15,799 bases of DNA from an uncultured Clostridia bacterium (GTDB taxonomy: Bacteria > Bacillota > Clostridia > Christensenellales > Borkfalkiaceae), in contig CANREU010000017.1 in the NCBI GenBank assembly GCA_947629725.1, positions 1 through 15,799 of the forward strand. The letters are read 5' to 3'. Positions 1-6,370 of this stretch are shown in pieces (position 1 is the stretch's first letter; every line of letters begins with the position of its first letter). The position numbers and the translations under genes are program-made. The notes under the pieces are model-generated. The model searched no databases, was not told the DNA's origin, and saw nothing but the letters and a program-made list of their open reading frames with translations.

Positions 1-531
1 CAGTCCCGCGATTGGGACCACGGCGTGTTCGTGGGCGCCATCATGAGTTCGGAGACGACGGCGGCGGCGACGGGCGCGGTGGGCGTCCTCCGTCACGACC
101 CCATGGCGATGAAACCCTTCGCGGGCTATCACATGGCGGACTACTTCGGGCACTGGATCGAGATGGGCAAAAAGATCAAAAACCCGCCCAAGATCTTCAA
201 CGTCAACTGGTTCCGCCAGGACGAGAACGGCGAATTTTTGTGGCCCGGGTTCGGCGACAACATGCGCGTCCTCGAATGGATCCTCAAGCGCTGCACGGGG
301 GATGTCGGCGCGCGGGAGACGGCGATCGGCTACGTCCCCTACGCGGAGGACATCGACCTCGAGGGGCTCGACTATTCCCGCGAGACGCTCGAGAGCATCC
401 TCTATGTGGATAAGAAAAAGTGGCGCGCCGAGGCGGACGAGATCGCGGGCTATTTCAAGCAGTTCGGCGACAGACTTCCCGCGGAGATCGCGGAGAGCCT
501 CGAGACCTTGAAGAAGAACTGCGAAGCATAA
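1..531 (+). CDS. pckG: Phosphoenolpyruvate carboxykinase (GTP), C-terminal part
   Basis: Cytosolic enzyme that converts oxaloacetate and GTP to phosphoenolpyruvate, CO2 and GDP, a committed step of gluconeogenesis. The gene runs in from the left edge: frame 1 is open from base 1, and about 176 C-terminal residues of a protein usually near 600 are present. Seen in the translation: SRDWDHGVFVGA at the very start, the conserved MKPFAGYHMADYFGHW segment, KIFNVNWFRQDENGEFLWPG, and FGDNMRVLEW. In this family the last stretch (WPGFGxNxRVLEW) forms the guanine-nucleotide pocket, which separates it from the unrelated ATP-dependent enzyme. The stop is TAA at 529-531 and a strong terminator follows 14 bases later, so it is the last gene of its transcript. 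Identification is very secure; the N-terminal metal and P-loop regions lie outside the window. Confidence 0.96.
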   Translation, partial: QSRDWDHGVFVGAIMSSETTAAATGAVGVLRHDPMAMKPFAGYHMADYFGHWIEMGKKIKNPPKIFNVNWFRQDENGEFLWPGFGDNMRVLEWILKRCTGDVGARETAIGYVPYAEDIDLEGLDYSRETLESILYVDKKKWRAEADEIAGYFKQFGDRLPAEIAESLETLKKNCEA

Positions 532-545
532 CGCAAACCATGCGG

Positions 546-577
546 GCGGGAAACGGAACACTCCGTTTCCCGCTTTT
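546..577 (+). terminator. Rho-independent terminator of pckG
   Basis: A perfect 12-bp stem, GCGGGAAACGGA (546-557) with TCCGTTTCCCGC (562-573), has a 4-base loop and is followed by TTTT at 574-577. It begins 14 bases after the pckG stop codon and separates that gene from the accessory island. Confidence 0.88.
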
Positions 578-618
578 CAAAAAAGCATGTCATATCTTTC
601 CGTTTCCTTGTTTTTTCG

Positions 619-627
619 TGCGATAAT
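619..627 (+). promoter_or_regulatory. Possible extended -10 promoter of the MuF-toxin gene
   Basis: TGCGATAAT at 619-627 matches an extended -10 element (TGn followed by GATAAT, 5 of 6 to consensus). No convincing -35 box lies at the right distance. Transcription would start near 634, giving a very short leader that begins at the AAGGAGG ribosome site (634-640). Since pckG is closed off by a terminator, the island needs a promoter somewhere here. Confidence 0.35.
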
Positions 628-645
628 GAAAACAAGGAGGAAAGT

Positions 646-1215
646 ATGAAAAACTTGGAAGCCCTTTACGGCAAAGTAACGGATTATCTCAAATACGGCG
701 ACGGATGGGTGCGGCGGGAAAACATCAGTCCCAAAGACATCGATGTTTGCAACGGAGAGGCGACGGACGACAGCGATACGCGCACTTGCGCGCTGTGCGT
801 CGCCCTGAACAGGACGGTATTCAAGAACGACAACAAGCCCGATTACACGCACCCCTATTGTAAGTGCGAGCAGATCCCCACGGCTCCTCCCGAGCCGACA
901 TTGGATTTTCCGATGAGAAAAATCACGGACTACCTTTTTGTAAAAAAGCGTGGTTTAATGTACAGCATGGGGTATTCGGAGGAAGACGCAAAAGAAGTAT
1001 ATCAAATGATTGCAACAAATGCAAAAGAACAGTTTAAGCAGGGGAAATATTTCTTAAATGCGTTGGACAATCACGGACAAAAAGTAAATATCCTATTGGC
1101 TTTTCCCGGAAAACGAGAAAAAGAAGGCCATGTTTATTGGATTAAAACCGGGTGGACGGTTTATCCAAACGGGAAATTGCATCAAAATACACCCTTTGGC
1201 GGCTGGGCAAAATAG
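646..1215 (+). CDS. MuF-remnant protein with DUF6883-like (putative toxin) C-terminal domain
   Basis: 189 residues; start chosen by the strong AAGGAGG site at 634-640. Residues 46-74 carry a cysteine/histidine pattern (C48, C51, H69, C72, C74; CALCVALNRTVFKND, then HPYCKC) typical of the C-terminal end of phage MuF/SPP1 gp7 head-morphogenesis proteins. The rest of the MuF domain and all other phage genes are absent. Residues 88-189 (from FPMRKITDYLF through the GYSEEDAKEVY helix to WTVYPNGKLHQNTPF) resemble the DUF6883 type of domain, placed with small BECR-like toxin domains at the ends of polymorphic toxins. Both family assignments are from memory of family patterns. The last 270 bases are visibly more AT-rich than the front half, as expected for an exchanged toxin tip. 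The next gene, 10 bases away, has the place and size of an immunity gene. A non-toxic stress or defence role is possible; catalytic residues cannot be named. Confidence 0.7.
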   Translation: MKNLEALYGKVTDYLKYGDGWVRRENISPKDIDVCNGEATDDSDTRTCALCVALNRTVFKNDNKPDYTHPYCKCEQIPTAPPEPTLDFPMRKITDYLFVKKRGLMYSMGYSEEDAKEVYQMIATNAKEQFKQGKYFLNALDNHGQKVNILLAFPGKREKEGHVYWIKTGWTVYPNGKLHQNTPFGGWAK

Positions 1216-1225
1216 GAGGAGAGGC

Positions 1226-1570
1226 ATGAAATTATACGATAGAGTAAGAGTCATAAACGATGGATATGAGGGGTACGGCATTAAAAAGGGAGACGAGGGG
1301 CATATCCTTAACGCGGAGATACGGTACGGAACGTTTTGTTTTTACCGCGAGGATCCGGAAACGCTTGCCGACGACGCAAGCGCCTCTGTCCGCATCGAGG
1401 ATCTGGAGCTCGTGGAAGACGGCGGGGCGACCGACGAGGACATTCTTGAAGAACTTCCCCGCCACAACCCCGAATGGGGTTGCAAGGTGATAGACGGGTT
1501 CATCTACAATTTGAAGGGGGAGCGTCTCAATGAGTACGCCTATGACTATCACCACCGCAGGATAAAGTGA
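1226..1570 (+). CDS. Small acidic protein, candidate immunity partner
   Basis: 114 residues; ATG at 1226 preceded by AGGAGGAGAGG (1215-1225), only 10 bases after the upstream stop, so the two are co-transcribed and probably translationally coupled. I do not recognise a named family. Residues 1-60 (MKLYDRVRVINDGYEGYGIKKGDEG, written here in part: KKGDEGHILNAEI) look like a small beta-barrel of the SH3/KOW kind; residues 60-85 are rich in Asp and Glu; the C-terminal part contains WGCKVIDGFIYNLKGERLNE. Small size, acidity and position directly after a toxin-type gene fit an immunity protein that binds and blocks its neighbour, but this rests on context alone. A bidirectional terminator follows. 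Confidence 0.7.
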   Translation: MKLYDRVRVINDGYEGYGIKKGDEGHILNAEIRYGTFCFYREDPETLADDASASVRIEDLELVEDGGATDEDILEELPRHNPEWGCKVIDGFIYNLKGERLNEYAYDYHHRRIK

Positions 1571-1584
1571 CAGGACGACCGGAC

Positions 1585-1623
1585 AAAAAAATGGGCGCGC
1601 ACGGCTTTGCCGTGCGCGCTTTT
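1585..1623. terminator. Bidirectional terminator between the toxin/immunity pair and the leftward RNA
   Basis: Perfect 11-bp stem GCGCGCACGGC (1595-1605) with GCCGTGCGCGC (1609-1619) and a TTT loop. On the plus strand it is followed by TTTT (1620-1623). On the minus strand it is followed by CCA and then seven T (1591-1585), the better tail of the two. It therefore ends the pair upstream and also any transcript coming leftward from the promoter at 1741-1713. Confidence 0.85.
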
Positions 1624-1706
1624 GGCAAATCGAGGAAATGATTTCATATAAGGGGGAAAATCGTTTTTTGTCGATTTGCCTCTTCCGTGTTTTTTTTGCG
1701 GAAGAT
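1585..1706 (-). ncRNA. Candidate small RNA (about 120 nt), antisense to the xre ribosome site
   Basis: Defined by a perfect consensus promoter ending at 1713 (start expected near 1706) and by the seven-T terminator ending at 1585. In RNA order it holds three stems: a 5' hairpin UCUUCCG/CGGAAGA (1705-1699 with 1687-1681); a central stem GGCAAAUCGA/UCGAUUUGCC (1680-1671 with 1633-1624) closing a 37-base loop; and the terminator hairpin. The large loop contains UUUUCCCCCUU (1660-1650), perfectly complementary to AAGGGGGAAAA at 1784-1794, the ribosome site of xre. No open frame with a ribosome site is visible on this strand. I infer a regulatory RNA acting on xre; the promoter, the stems and the complementarity are seen directly, while expression is not known. 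Confidence 0.55.
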
Positions 1707-1712
1707 ACCCCT

Positions 1713-1741
1713 ATTATAATCGTATAATGTGCGATTGTCAA
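1713..1741 (-). promoter_or_regulatory. Perfect consensus sigma-A promoter, leftward
   Basis: Read on the minus strand: TTGACA at 1741-1736, a spacer of exactly 17 bases, TATAAT at 1718-1713. Both boxes match consensus at all six positions. It points away from xre towards the terminator at 1595-1585, with no gene in between. Its spacer is filled by the left arm of the inverted repeat at 1719-1736, so a protein bound there would block RNA polymerase. Confidence 0.8.
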
Positions 1742-1765
1742 GCGAAAAATCGTACATTATGCGAT
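1719..1765. promoter_or_regulatory. Long inverted-repeat operator upstream of xre
   Basis: Arms of 18 bases, ATCGTATAATGTGCGATT (1719-1736) and AATCGTACATTATGCGAT (1748-1765), are inverted copies matching at 16 of 18 positions, separated by 11 bases; arm centres are 29 bp apart, near three helical turns. The left arm lies in the spacer of the leftward promoter. The right arm lies 33 bases ahead of the xre start, and a second TATAAT (1723-1728) sits inside the left arm on the plus strand. The likely ligand is the XRE protein encoded just downstream, acting on both directions of transcription; this is inference from position and symmetry. Confidence 0.7.
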
Positions 1766-1798
1766 ATTTTTTTTGAGAACGGCAAGGGGGAAAAGAAG

Positions 1799-2011
1799 AT
1801 GGAGTTGAAGGACATCCAGCGGCGGCTCAGGGAGTGCATTGCCGCGAGCGGCGTTCAGCAGAAGGAATTGGCAAGAAAAGTGGGGGTCTCGGCGCAGACG
1901 GTTTCGAAATACATGAAAAAAGACGTGTTTCCCGCGCTCGACACCTTTGCGAAACTGTGCGCCGCCCTCGACGTGCGCTCGGACTACATATTGGGGATCT
2001 CGGAGTACTGA
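1799..2011 (+). CDS. Small XRE-family (HTH_3) transcriptional regulator
   Basis: 70 residues, little more than one helix-turn-helix domain of the Cro/C1 type. Helices 2 and 3 are seen at about residues 20-40 (QKELARKVGVSAQTVSKYM), and the family's closing helix at 44-68 (ALDTFAKLCAALDVRSDYIL). The ATG at 1799 is chosen over longer in-frame starts because AAGGGGGAAAA at 1784-1794 is a good ribosome site and the longer N-terminus would be encoded by the operator. The protein probably binds as a dimer to the inverted repeat at 1719-1765 and controls its own gene and the leftward RNA. No partner domain is present, so it resembles phage or toxin-antitoxin regulators in size. Its rightward promoter is unclear: TATAAT boxes occur at 1715-1720 and 1723-1728, but no good -35 is spaced correctly. 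Confidence 0.9.
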   Translation: MELKDIQRRLRECIAASGVQQKELARKVGVSAQTVSKYMKKDVFPALDTFAKLCAALDVRSDYILGISEY

Positions 2012-2023
2012 AAAGTTTTGCGC

Positions 2024-2051
2024 CTCGCGGGCGGCGAGAGAGCGTGTTTTT
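2024..2051 (+). terminator. Weak possible terminator after xre
   Basis: A 5-bp stem CTCGC/GCGAG (2024-2028 with 2034-2038) is followed after 8 bases by a T-rich run (2046-2051). The spacing is poor, so this may not function; the family-I hairpin just downstream could also end transcription. Confidence 0.25.
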
Positions 2052-2057
2052 CTCTTG

Positions 2058-2113
2058 CCTCCCCCCTTATACTTGAGGGGGGAGGGTAGGGTGAGGGGTG
2101 CCCCCGAGTTTCC
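2058..2113 (+). repeat. Family-I palindromic repeat (copy 1)
   Basis: CCTCCCCCC (2058-2066) pairs with GGGGGGAGG (2077-2085) over a 10-base loop, followed by GTAGGGTGAGGGGTGCCC and then CCGAGTTTC. The same order, a C/G-only stem, then GTAGGG(G)TGAGGG, then GCCC..CGAG, recurs at 13358-13411 and, inverted, at 5011-5058. A right half alone is present at 2445-2471. Confidence 0.7.
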
Positions 2114-2130
2114 GAAAACGCGAAAAAGGA

Positions 2131-2176
2131 CAAGATTCACTCACTCCGCCTACGGCTCCGTTCGGAATGAGGGGAG
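2131..2176. repeat. Family-IV repeat fragment (GATTC..ACTC..TTCGGAATGA)
   Basis: AGATTCACTCACTCCG followed by CGGCTCCGTTCGGAATGA resembles the GAGATTCCTCACTTCGTTCGGAATGACG element at 15509-15544. It is a short dispersed element whose two halves carry a small stem around the centre. Confidence 0.5.
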
Positions 2177-2204
2177 AGCTCGCCCTCGCCCACGACCGTC
2201 CGCC

Positions 2205-2257
2205 CTTGATTCCCCCTTTCGGGGGAAGTACCCCGAAGGGGGGATAGGGGTTTGCAG
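2205..2257 (+). repeat. Family-II repeat (copy A)
   Basis: CTTGATTCCCCC, TTTC, GGGGGAAGTACCCCGAAG, then GGGGGATAGGGGTTTGCAG. Nearly identical copies occur at 8409-8461, 9082-9134, 9244-9296 and, inverted, at 15693-15755. The unit has two stems, TTCCCCC/GGGGGAA and TACCCC/GGGGGATA-like. This copy lacks the second (GCTCCCCCAAGAGGGGGAGC) module seen in the others. Confidence 0.8.
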
Positions 2258-2320
2258 CTGAGATCGCCCCCTCCGAGAGAGGCGGCGGAAGAGCGCGTTT
2301 CTCCGCCCCGCAATAAAATA

Positions 2321-2395
2321 CGTCACCCTGAGCGAAGTCGAAGGGTATCCTTATTATAATAATGCGGTCATGTTTCGACTGCGCTCAACATGACG
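2321..2395. repeat. Family-III long imperfect inverted repeat
   Basis: CGTCACCCTGAGCGAAGTCG AA (2321-2342) and TTCGACTGCGCTCAACATGA CG (2374-2395) are inverted copies, 18 of 22 positions matching, around an AT-rich centre containing TTATTATAATAAT. It is a mobile-looking intergenic palindrome, with no open frame. Confidence 0.7.
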
Positions 2396-2439
2396 TAATT
2401 ATACGGCGTGTCGCCCTTCGATAGCGATCATAGCGTGCG

Positions 2440-2513
2440 GGCGATAGGGTGAGGGGTGCCCACGAGTTTCCACCCCCCTTAGTCCCCCCGCCAAAGGCAG
2501 GGGGTTTCTTTCT
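2440..2513 (+). repeat. Family-I partial copy and adjoining C/G hairpin
   Basis: ATAGGGTGAGGGGTGCCC followed by ACGAGTTTCC repeats the right flank of the copy at 2058-2113 but lacks its stem. Just after it CCCCC..GCC AAA GGC..GGGGG (2485-2508) forms another hairpin followed by TTTCTTTC, which could act as a terminator. The remainder of 2012-2640 shows no credible gene. Confidence 0.5.
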
Positions 2514-2638
2514 GCGCGCCCCGACTTACGTTTTTTTTACCTCCTCCCTCGTTTGTGGGGGCGGCGCGCGAATGTCCTCTACGGGAGGGGCGGTGCGCGG
2601 CCGCCGAAACGATTTTTCCGAAAAACTCGTTCTAAAAA

Positions 2639-2667
2639 TAGACAAACGCCCGCGCGCGTGATATAAT
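2639..2667 (+). promoter_or_regulatory. Promoter of hppA
   Basis: TAGACA (2639-2644, one mismatch to TTGACA), 17-base spacer, then TATAAT (2662-2667) preceded by TGA, an extended -10. Start is expected near 2674, giving a leader of about 30 bases that contains the AAAGGAGA ribosome site just ahead of the ATG at 2706. Confidence 0.82.
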
Positions 2668-2705
2668 ATGGGCAGTGTCGGCAAAAAAGCCGAAAGGAGA
2701 GTATC

Positions 2706-4967
<2,262 letters not shown>

Positions 4968-4983
4968 GAAAAGGACCGAAAAA

Positions 4984-5012
4984 AAGGGAGCTTCGGCTCC
5001 CTTCTTTCTTTA
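4984..5012 (+). terminator. Terminator of hppA
   Basis: AAGGGAGC (4984-4991), a TTCG tetraloop, GCTCCCTT (4996-5003), then TCTTTCTTT. The TTCG loop makes this an especially stable hairpin. It lies 16 bases after the stop codon. Confidence 0.88.
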
Positions 5013-5058
5013 TGGGCGGACCCCCTCCCCTACCCCTCCCCCTGACGCAGGGGGAGGG
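5011..5058 (-). repeat. Family-I palindromic repeat (inverted copy)
   Basis: CCCTCCCCCT (5034-5043) and AGGGGGAGGG (5049-5058) form a perfect 10-bp stem with loop GACGC. The stem is identical to that at 13358-13382, where the loop is ACGTG. Read on the minus strand the flank is GTAGGGGAGGGGGTCCGCCC, matching the right flank of the other copies. Confidence 0.75.
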
Positions 5059-5116
5059 CAAGAGGTGAAAGGATAAGGGAGGCAAGAGGTGAAAGGATAA
5101 GGGGGAGGCAAGAGGA
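5057..5116 (+). repeat. Short tandem repeat, 24-26 bp unit
   Basis: GGCAAGAGGTGAAAGGATAA followed by GGGA or GGGGGA is present twice in a row (5057-5080 and 5081-5106), and a third unit breaks off after GGCAAGAGG (5107-5115). It has no spacers and no link to a gene; it probably arose by slippage beside the repeat hairpin. Confidence 0.75.
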
Positions 5117-5135
5117 GCGCGCGCCCCCGCGCCGT

Positions 5136-5179
5136 AAAAAAACCGCCCCCATGTGCGCATTTTTGCGGGCCGGGGGCGG
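5136..5179 (-). terminator. Terminator of the deoR-family gene
   Basis: On the minus strand CCGCCCCC (5179-5172) pairs with GGGGGCGG (5150-5143), followed directly by seven T (5142-5136). It lies about 55 bases beyond the stop of the regulator at 5233 and faces the hppA terminator. Confidence 0.75.
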
Positions 5180-5188
5180 AAAATTAAC

Positions 5189-5226
5189 GTCCCCCCTCCA
5201 AAGAGGGGGGACGGGAGGGGATAGGT
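5189..5226. repeat. C/G hairpin related to family I
   Basis: GTCCCCCCTC (5189-5198), loop CAAA, GAGGGGGGAC (5203-5212) is a perfect 10-bp stem, followed by GGGAGGGGATAGG. It sits between the regulator's stop codon and its terminator, so it would be part of the 3' end of that mRNA. Confidence 0.6.
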
Positions 5227-5232
5227 GATGGT

Positions 5233-5991
5233 TCACATCACCACGATGTTCCGCTGTTCAAACTGTTCCTTGAGGTCTGCGGGGAAGTTGTCGTCCGTGA
5301 TGATCACGTCGATGTCGTCGAGCCGCGCGAAGGTGTAGGGCATGATCTTGCCGATCTTCGAGCTGTCGAGCATCATATACATGGACTTCGCCTTCTTCCG
5401 CGTCATCTTGAGAAGGTCGGCCTCGATCTGCGAGCCGCACGAAAAACCGTTCTCGGGGGTGAACGCCGAGGCGGAGATGATGGCGAGTTCGAAGTTGGTG
5501 TTCTCGAAGTAGCTCCTCGCCACGGGGGACGCGGTGGAGAGGTTCTCCTTCATCACCTGCCCGCCGAGCACGGTGACGTGCAGATTTTTCTTCTGCGCGA
5601 GCTCGATCGCCACGGCGAGGCCGTTGGTGAATACGTGCACGCTCACGTCGGGCATCTCCTTCGCGAGGGAGAGCGCGGTCGTCCCGCCGTCGATGAAGAG
5701 GGACGTGTTCTCGTCGATGAGGCGCGCCGCCTTCTGGGCAATGCGGATCTTTTCGTCTGTATGGATCACCGTCTTCTTTACGTAGGGCTCTCCGGAGACC
5801 TTCTGCACTTCCTTCACGCTCATGGCGCCGCCGCGGACGCGGATGATCCGGCCCTGCTGTTCGAGCTGGAAGAGGTCGCGCCGCAAAGTCATCTGCGAAA
5901 CGTTGGGGAAGTAGTCGTCGAGCTGATCGAGGGTGAGCCTGCCACGTTTATCGAGGAGTTCCGCGATCTCTTCGATCCTGTCGCGTTTCAT
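5233..5991 (-). CDS. DeoR-family transcriptional regulator
   Basis: 252 residues from ATG at 5991. The in-frame TTG at 6000 is rejected because GGAGG (6006-6002 on the minus strand) lies only 2 bases from it but 10 from the ATG. Residues 15-55 form the DeoR winged helix (LTLDQLDDYFPNVSQMTLRR, then DLFQLEQQGRIIRVRGG). The rest is the family's sugar-phosphate sensor domain, with the DGGTTALSLAKEMP and VFTNGLAVA motifs at about 95-130 and TDDNFP near the end. Members repress sugar-use operons and respond to a phosphorylated sugar. No sugar operon lies next to it here, so its targets are probably its own promoter, the divergent promoter at 6084-6114, and distant genes. The first sensor motif is intact; ligand cannot be predicted. 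Confidence 0.95.
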   Translation of the reverse strand: MKRDRIEEIAELLDKRGRLTLDQLDDYFPNVSQMTLRRDLFQLEQQGRIIRVRGGAMSVKEVQKVSGEPYVKKTVIHTDEKIRIAQKAARLIDENTSLFIDGGTTALSLAKEMPDVSVHVFTNGLAVAIELAQKKNLHVTVLGGQVMKENLSTASPVARSYFENTNFELAIISASAFTPENGFSCGSQIEADLLKMTRKKAKSMYMMLDSSKIGKIMPYTFARLDDIDVIITDDNFPADLKEQFEQRNIVVM

Positions 5992-6034
5992 AAAAAACAA
6001 TCCTCCTTATAACAGTAAAATAATCCTTTGCTAA

Positions 6035-6063
6035 AATCTAACACACTTTTTTGATTTTGTCAA
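6035..6063 (-). promoter_or_regulatory. Promoter of the deoR-family gene
   Basis: Minus strand: TTGACA (6063-6058), 17-base spacer, TAGATT (6040-6035) preceded by TGT, an extended -10. The start is expected near 6028, giving a leader of about 37 bases with the GGAGG site. Confidence 0.7.
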
Positions 6064-6065
6064 TA

Positions 6066-6105
6066 GATTTCTGAAAAAATTTTTTGACGATTTCGGAAAA
6101 AATTT
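6066..6105. promoter_or_regulatory. Direct-repeat operator candidate between divergent promoters
   Basis: GATTTCTGAAAAAATTT (6066-6082) and GATTTCGGAAAAAATTT (6089-6105) are the same 17-mer with one difference, start to start 23 bp. The first continues into an A6T6 tract (6074-6085), which should bend the helix. They lie just upstream of the regulator's -35 box and overlap the rightward promoter. Regulators of the DeoR family often use direct repeats, so autoregulation through these sites is the simplest reading. Confidence 0.55.
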
Positions 6106-6114
6106 GTATATAAT
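6084..6114 (+). promoter_or_regulatory. Divergent promoter without an obvious gene
   Basis: TTGACG (6084-6089) is followed after 17 bases by TATATA (6107-6112), or after 19 by TATAAT (6109-6114). It points right into an AT-rich stretch with no open frame longer than about 17 codons and no ribosome site. The product could be a long leader for the gene at 6371 or an independent short RNA. Confidence 0.5.
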
Positions 6115-6320
6115 ATGAATTTTATCGTGAAGGTTCATAATGTGACTCAAAAAATGTGTAGAAATTACATCACTTTGTTAACTTCCGCAAAAGCCGTATC
6201 AAATTAAACATCTTTTCGGCAAAAACTGTAATTTTTCACCTCTGAAAGGATAGGGCAGAAAAAAGACCAAAAAAACGAACGCCGCGCACAAAAAGGGGGC
6301 ACGGCAAGAAATTTTCCGCC
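6115..6320 (+). other. AT-rich non-coding stretch
   Basis: This stretch is far more AT-rich than its surroundings and has no credible coding frame on either strand. It contains TGTAGAAATTACA (6157-6169, an imperfect palindrome) that could be a further protein site. No clear terminator is visible before the gene at 6371. Confidence 0.5.
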
Positions 6321-6358
6321 TCATTTGCAAATCGGTTGCGTTTTTGCTTCGCAAATGA
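6321..6358. promoter_or_regulatory. Inverted repeat flanking the -35 box of the leaderless gene
   Basis: TCATTTGC (6321-6328) and GCAAATGA (6351-6358) are perfect inverted 8-mers whose centres are 30 bp apart; the second touches the -10 box. The interval between is rich in TTGC and GCAA words. This placement suits a repressor site, possibly for the HTH-like product of the gene itself. Confidence 0.5.
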
Positions 6359-6364
6359 TACAAT
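6336..6364 (+). promoter_or_regulatory. Promoter placing the transcript start at the ATG
   Basis: TTGCGT (6336-6341), exactly 17 bases, TACAAT (6359-6364), preceded by TGA as an extended -10. The expected start of transcription, about 7 bases after the -10 box, is the A of the ATG at 6371, so the mRNA should be leaderless. The 6 bases between box and ATG (AGCGAC) hold no ribosome site. Confidence 0.75.
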
Positions 6365-6370
6365 AGCGAC

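Noticed and set aside
607..627. TTGTTT..GATAAT as a full promoter of the toxin gene
   Set aside because: The two boxes are only about 8 bases apart, far too close for sigma-A; only the extended -10 was kept, at low confidence.
1638..1727. 29-codon frame on the plus strand (starting MISYKGENRF) across the small-RNA gene
   Set aside because: The GAGGA ahead of it is too close to the ATG to be a good ribosome site, and the frame overlaps structured RNA and operator sequence; most likely chance.
646..2011. Remnant prophage
   Set aside because: Only the cysteine end of a MuF-type protein and a small XRE gene are phage-like; there is no integrase, capsid, terminase or visible attachment-site duplication.
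5998..6000. TTG start for the DeoR-family gene
   Set aside because: The ribosome site would be 2 bases away; the ATG at 5991 has normal spacing and begins the conserved MKRDRIEEI sequence.
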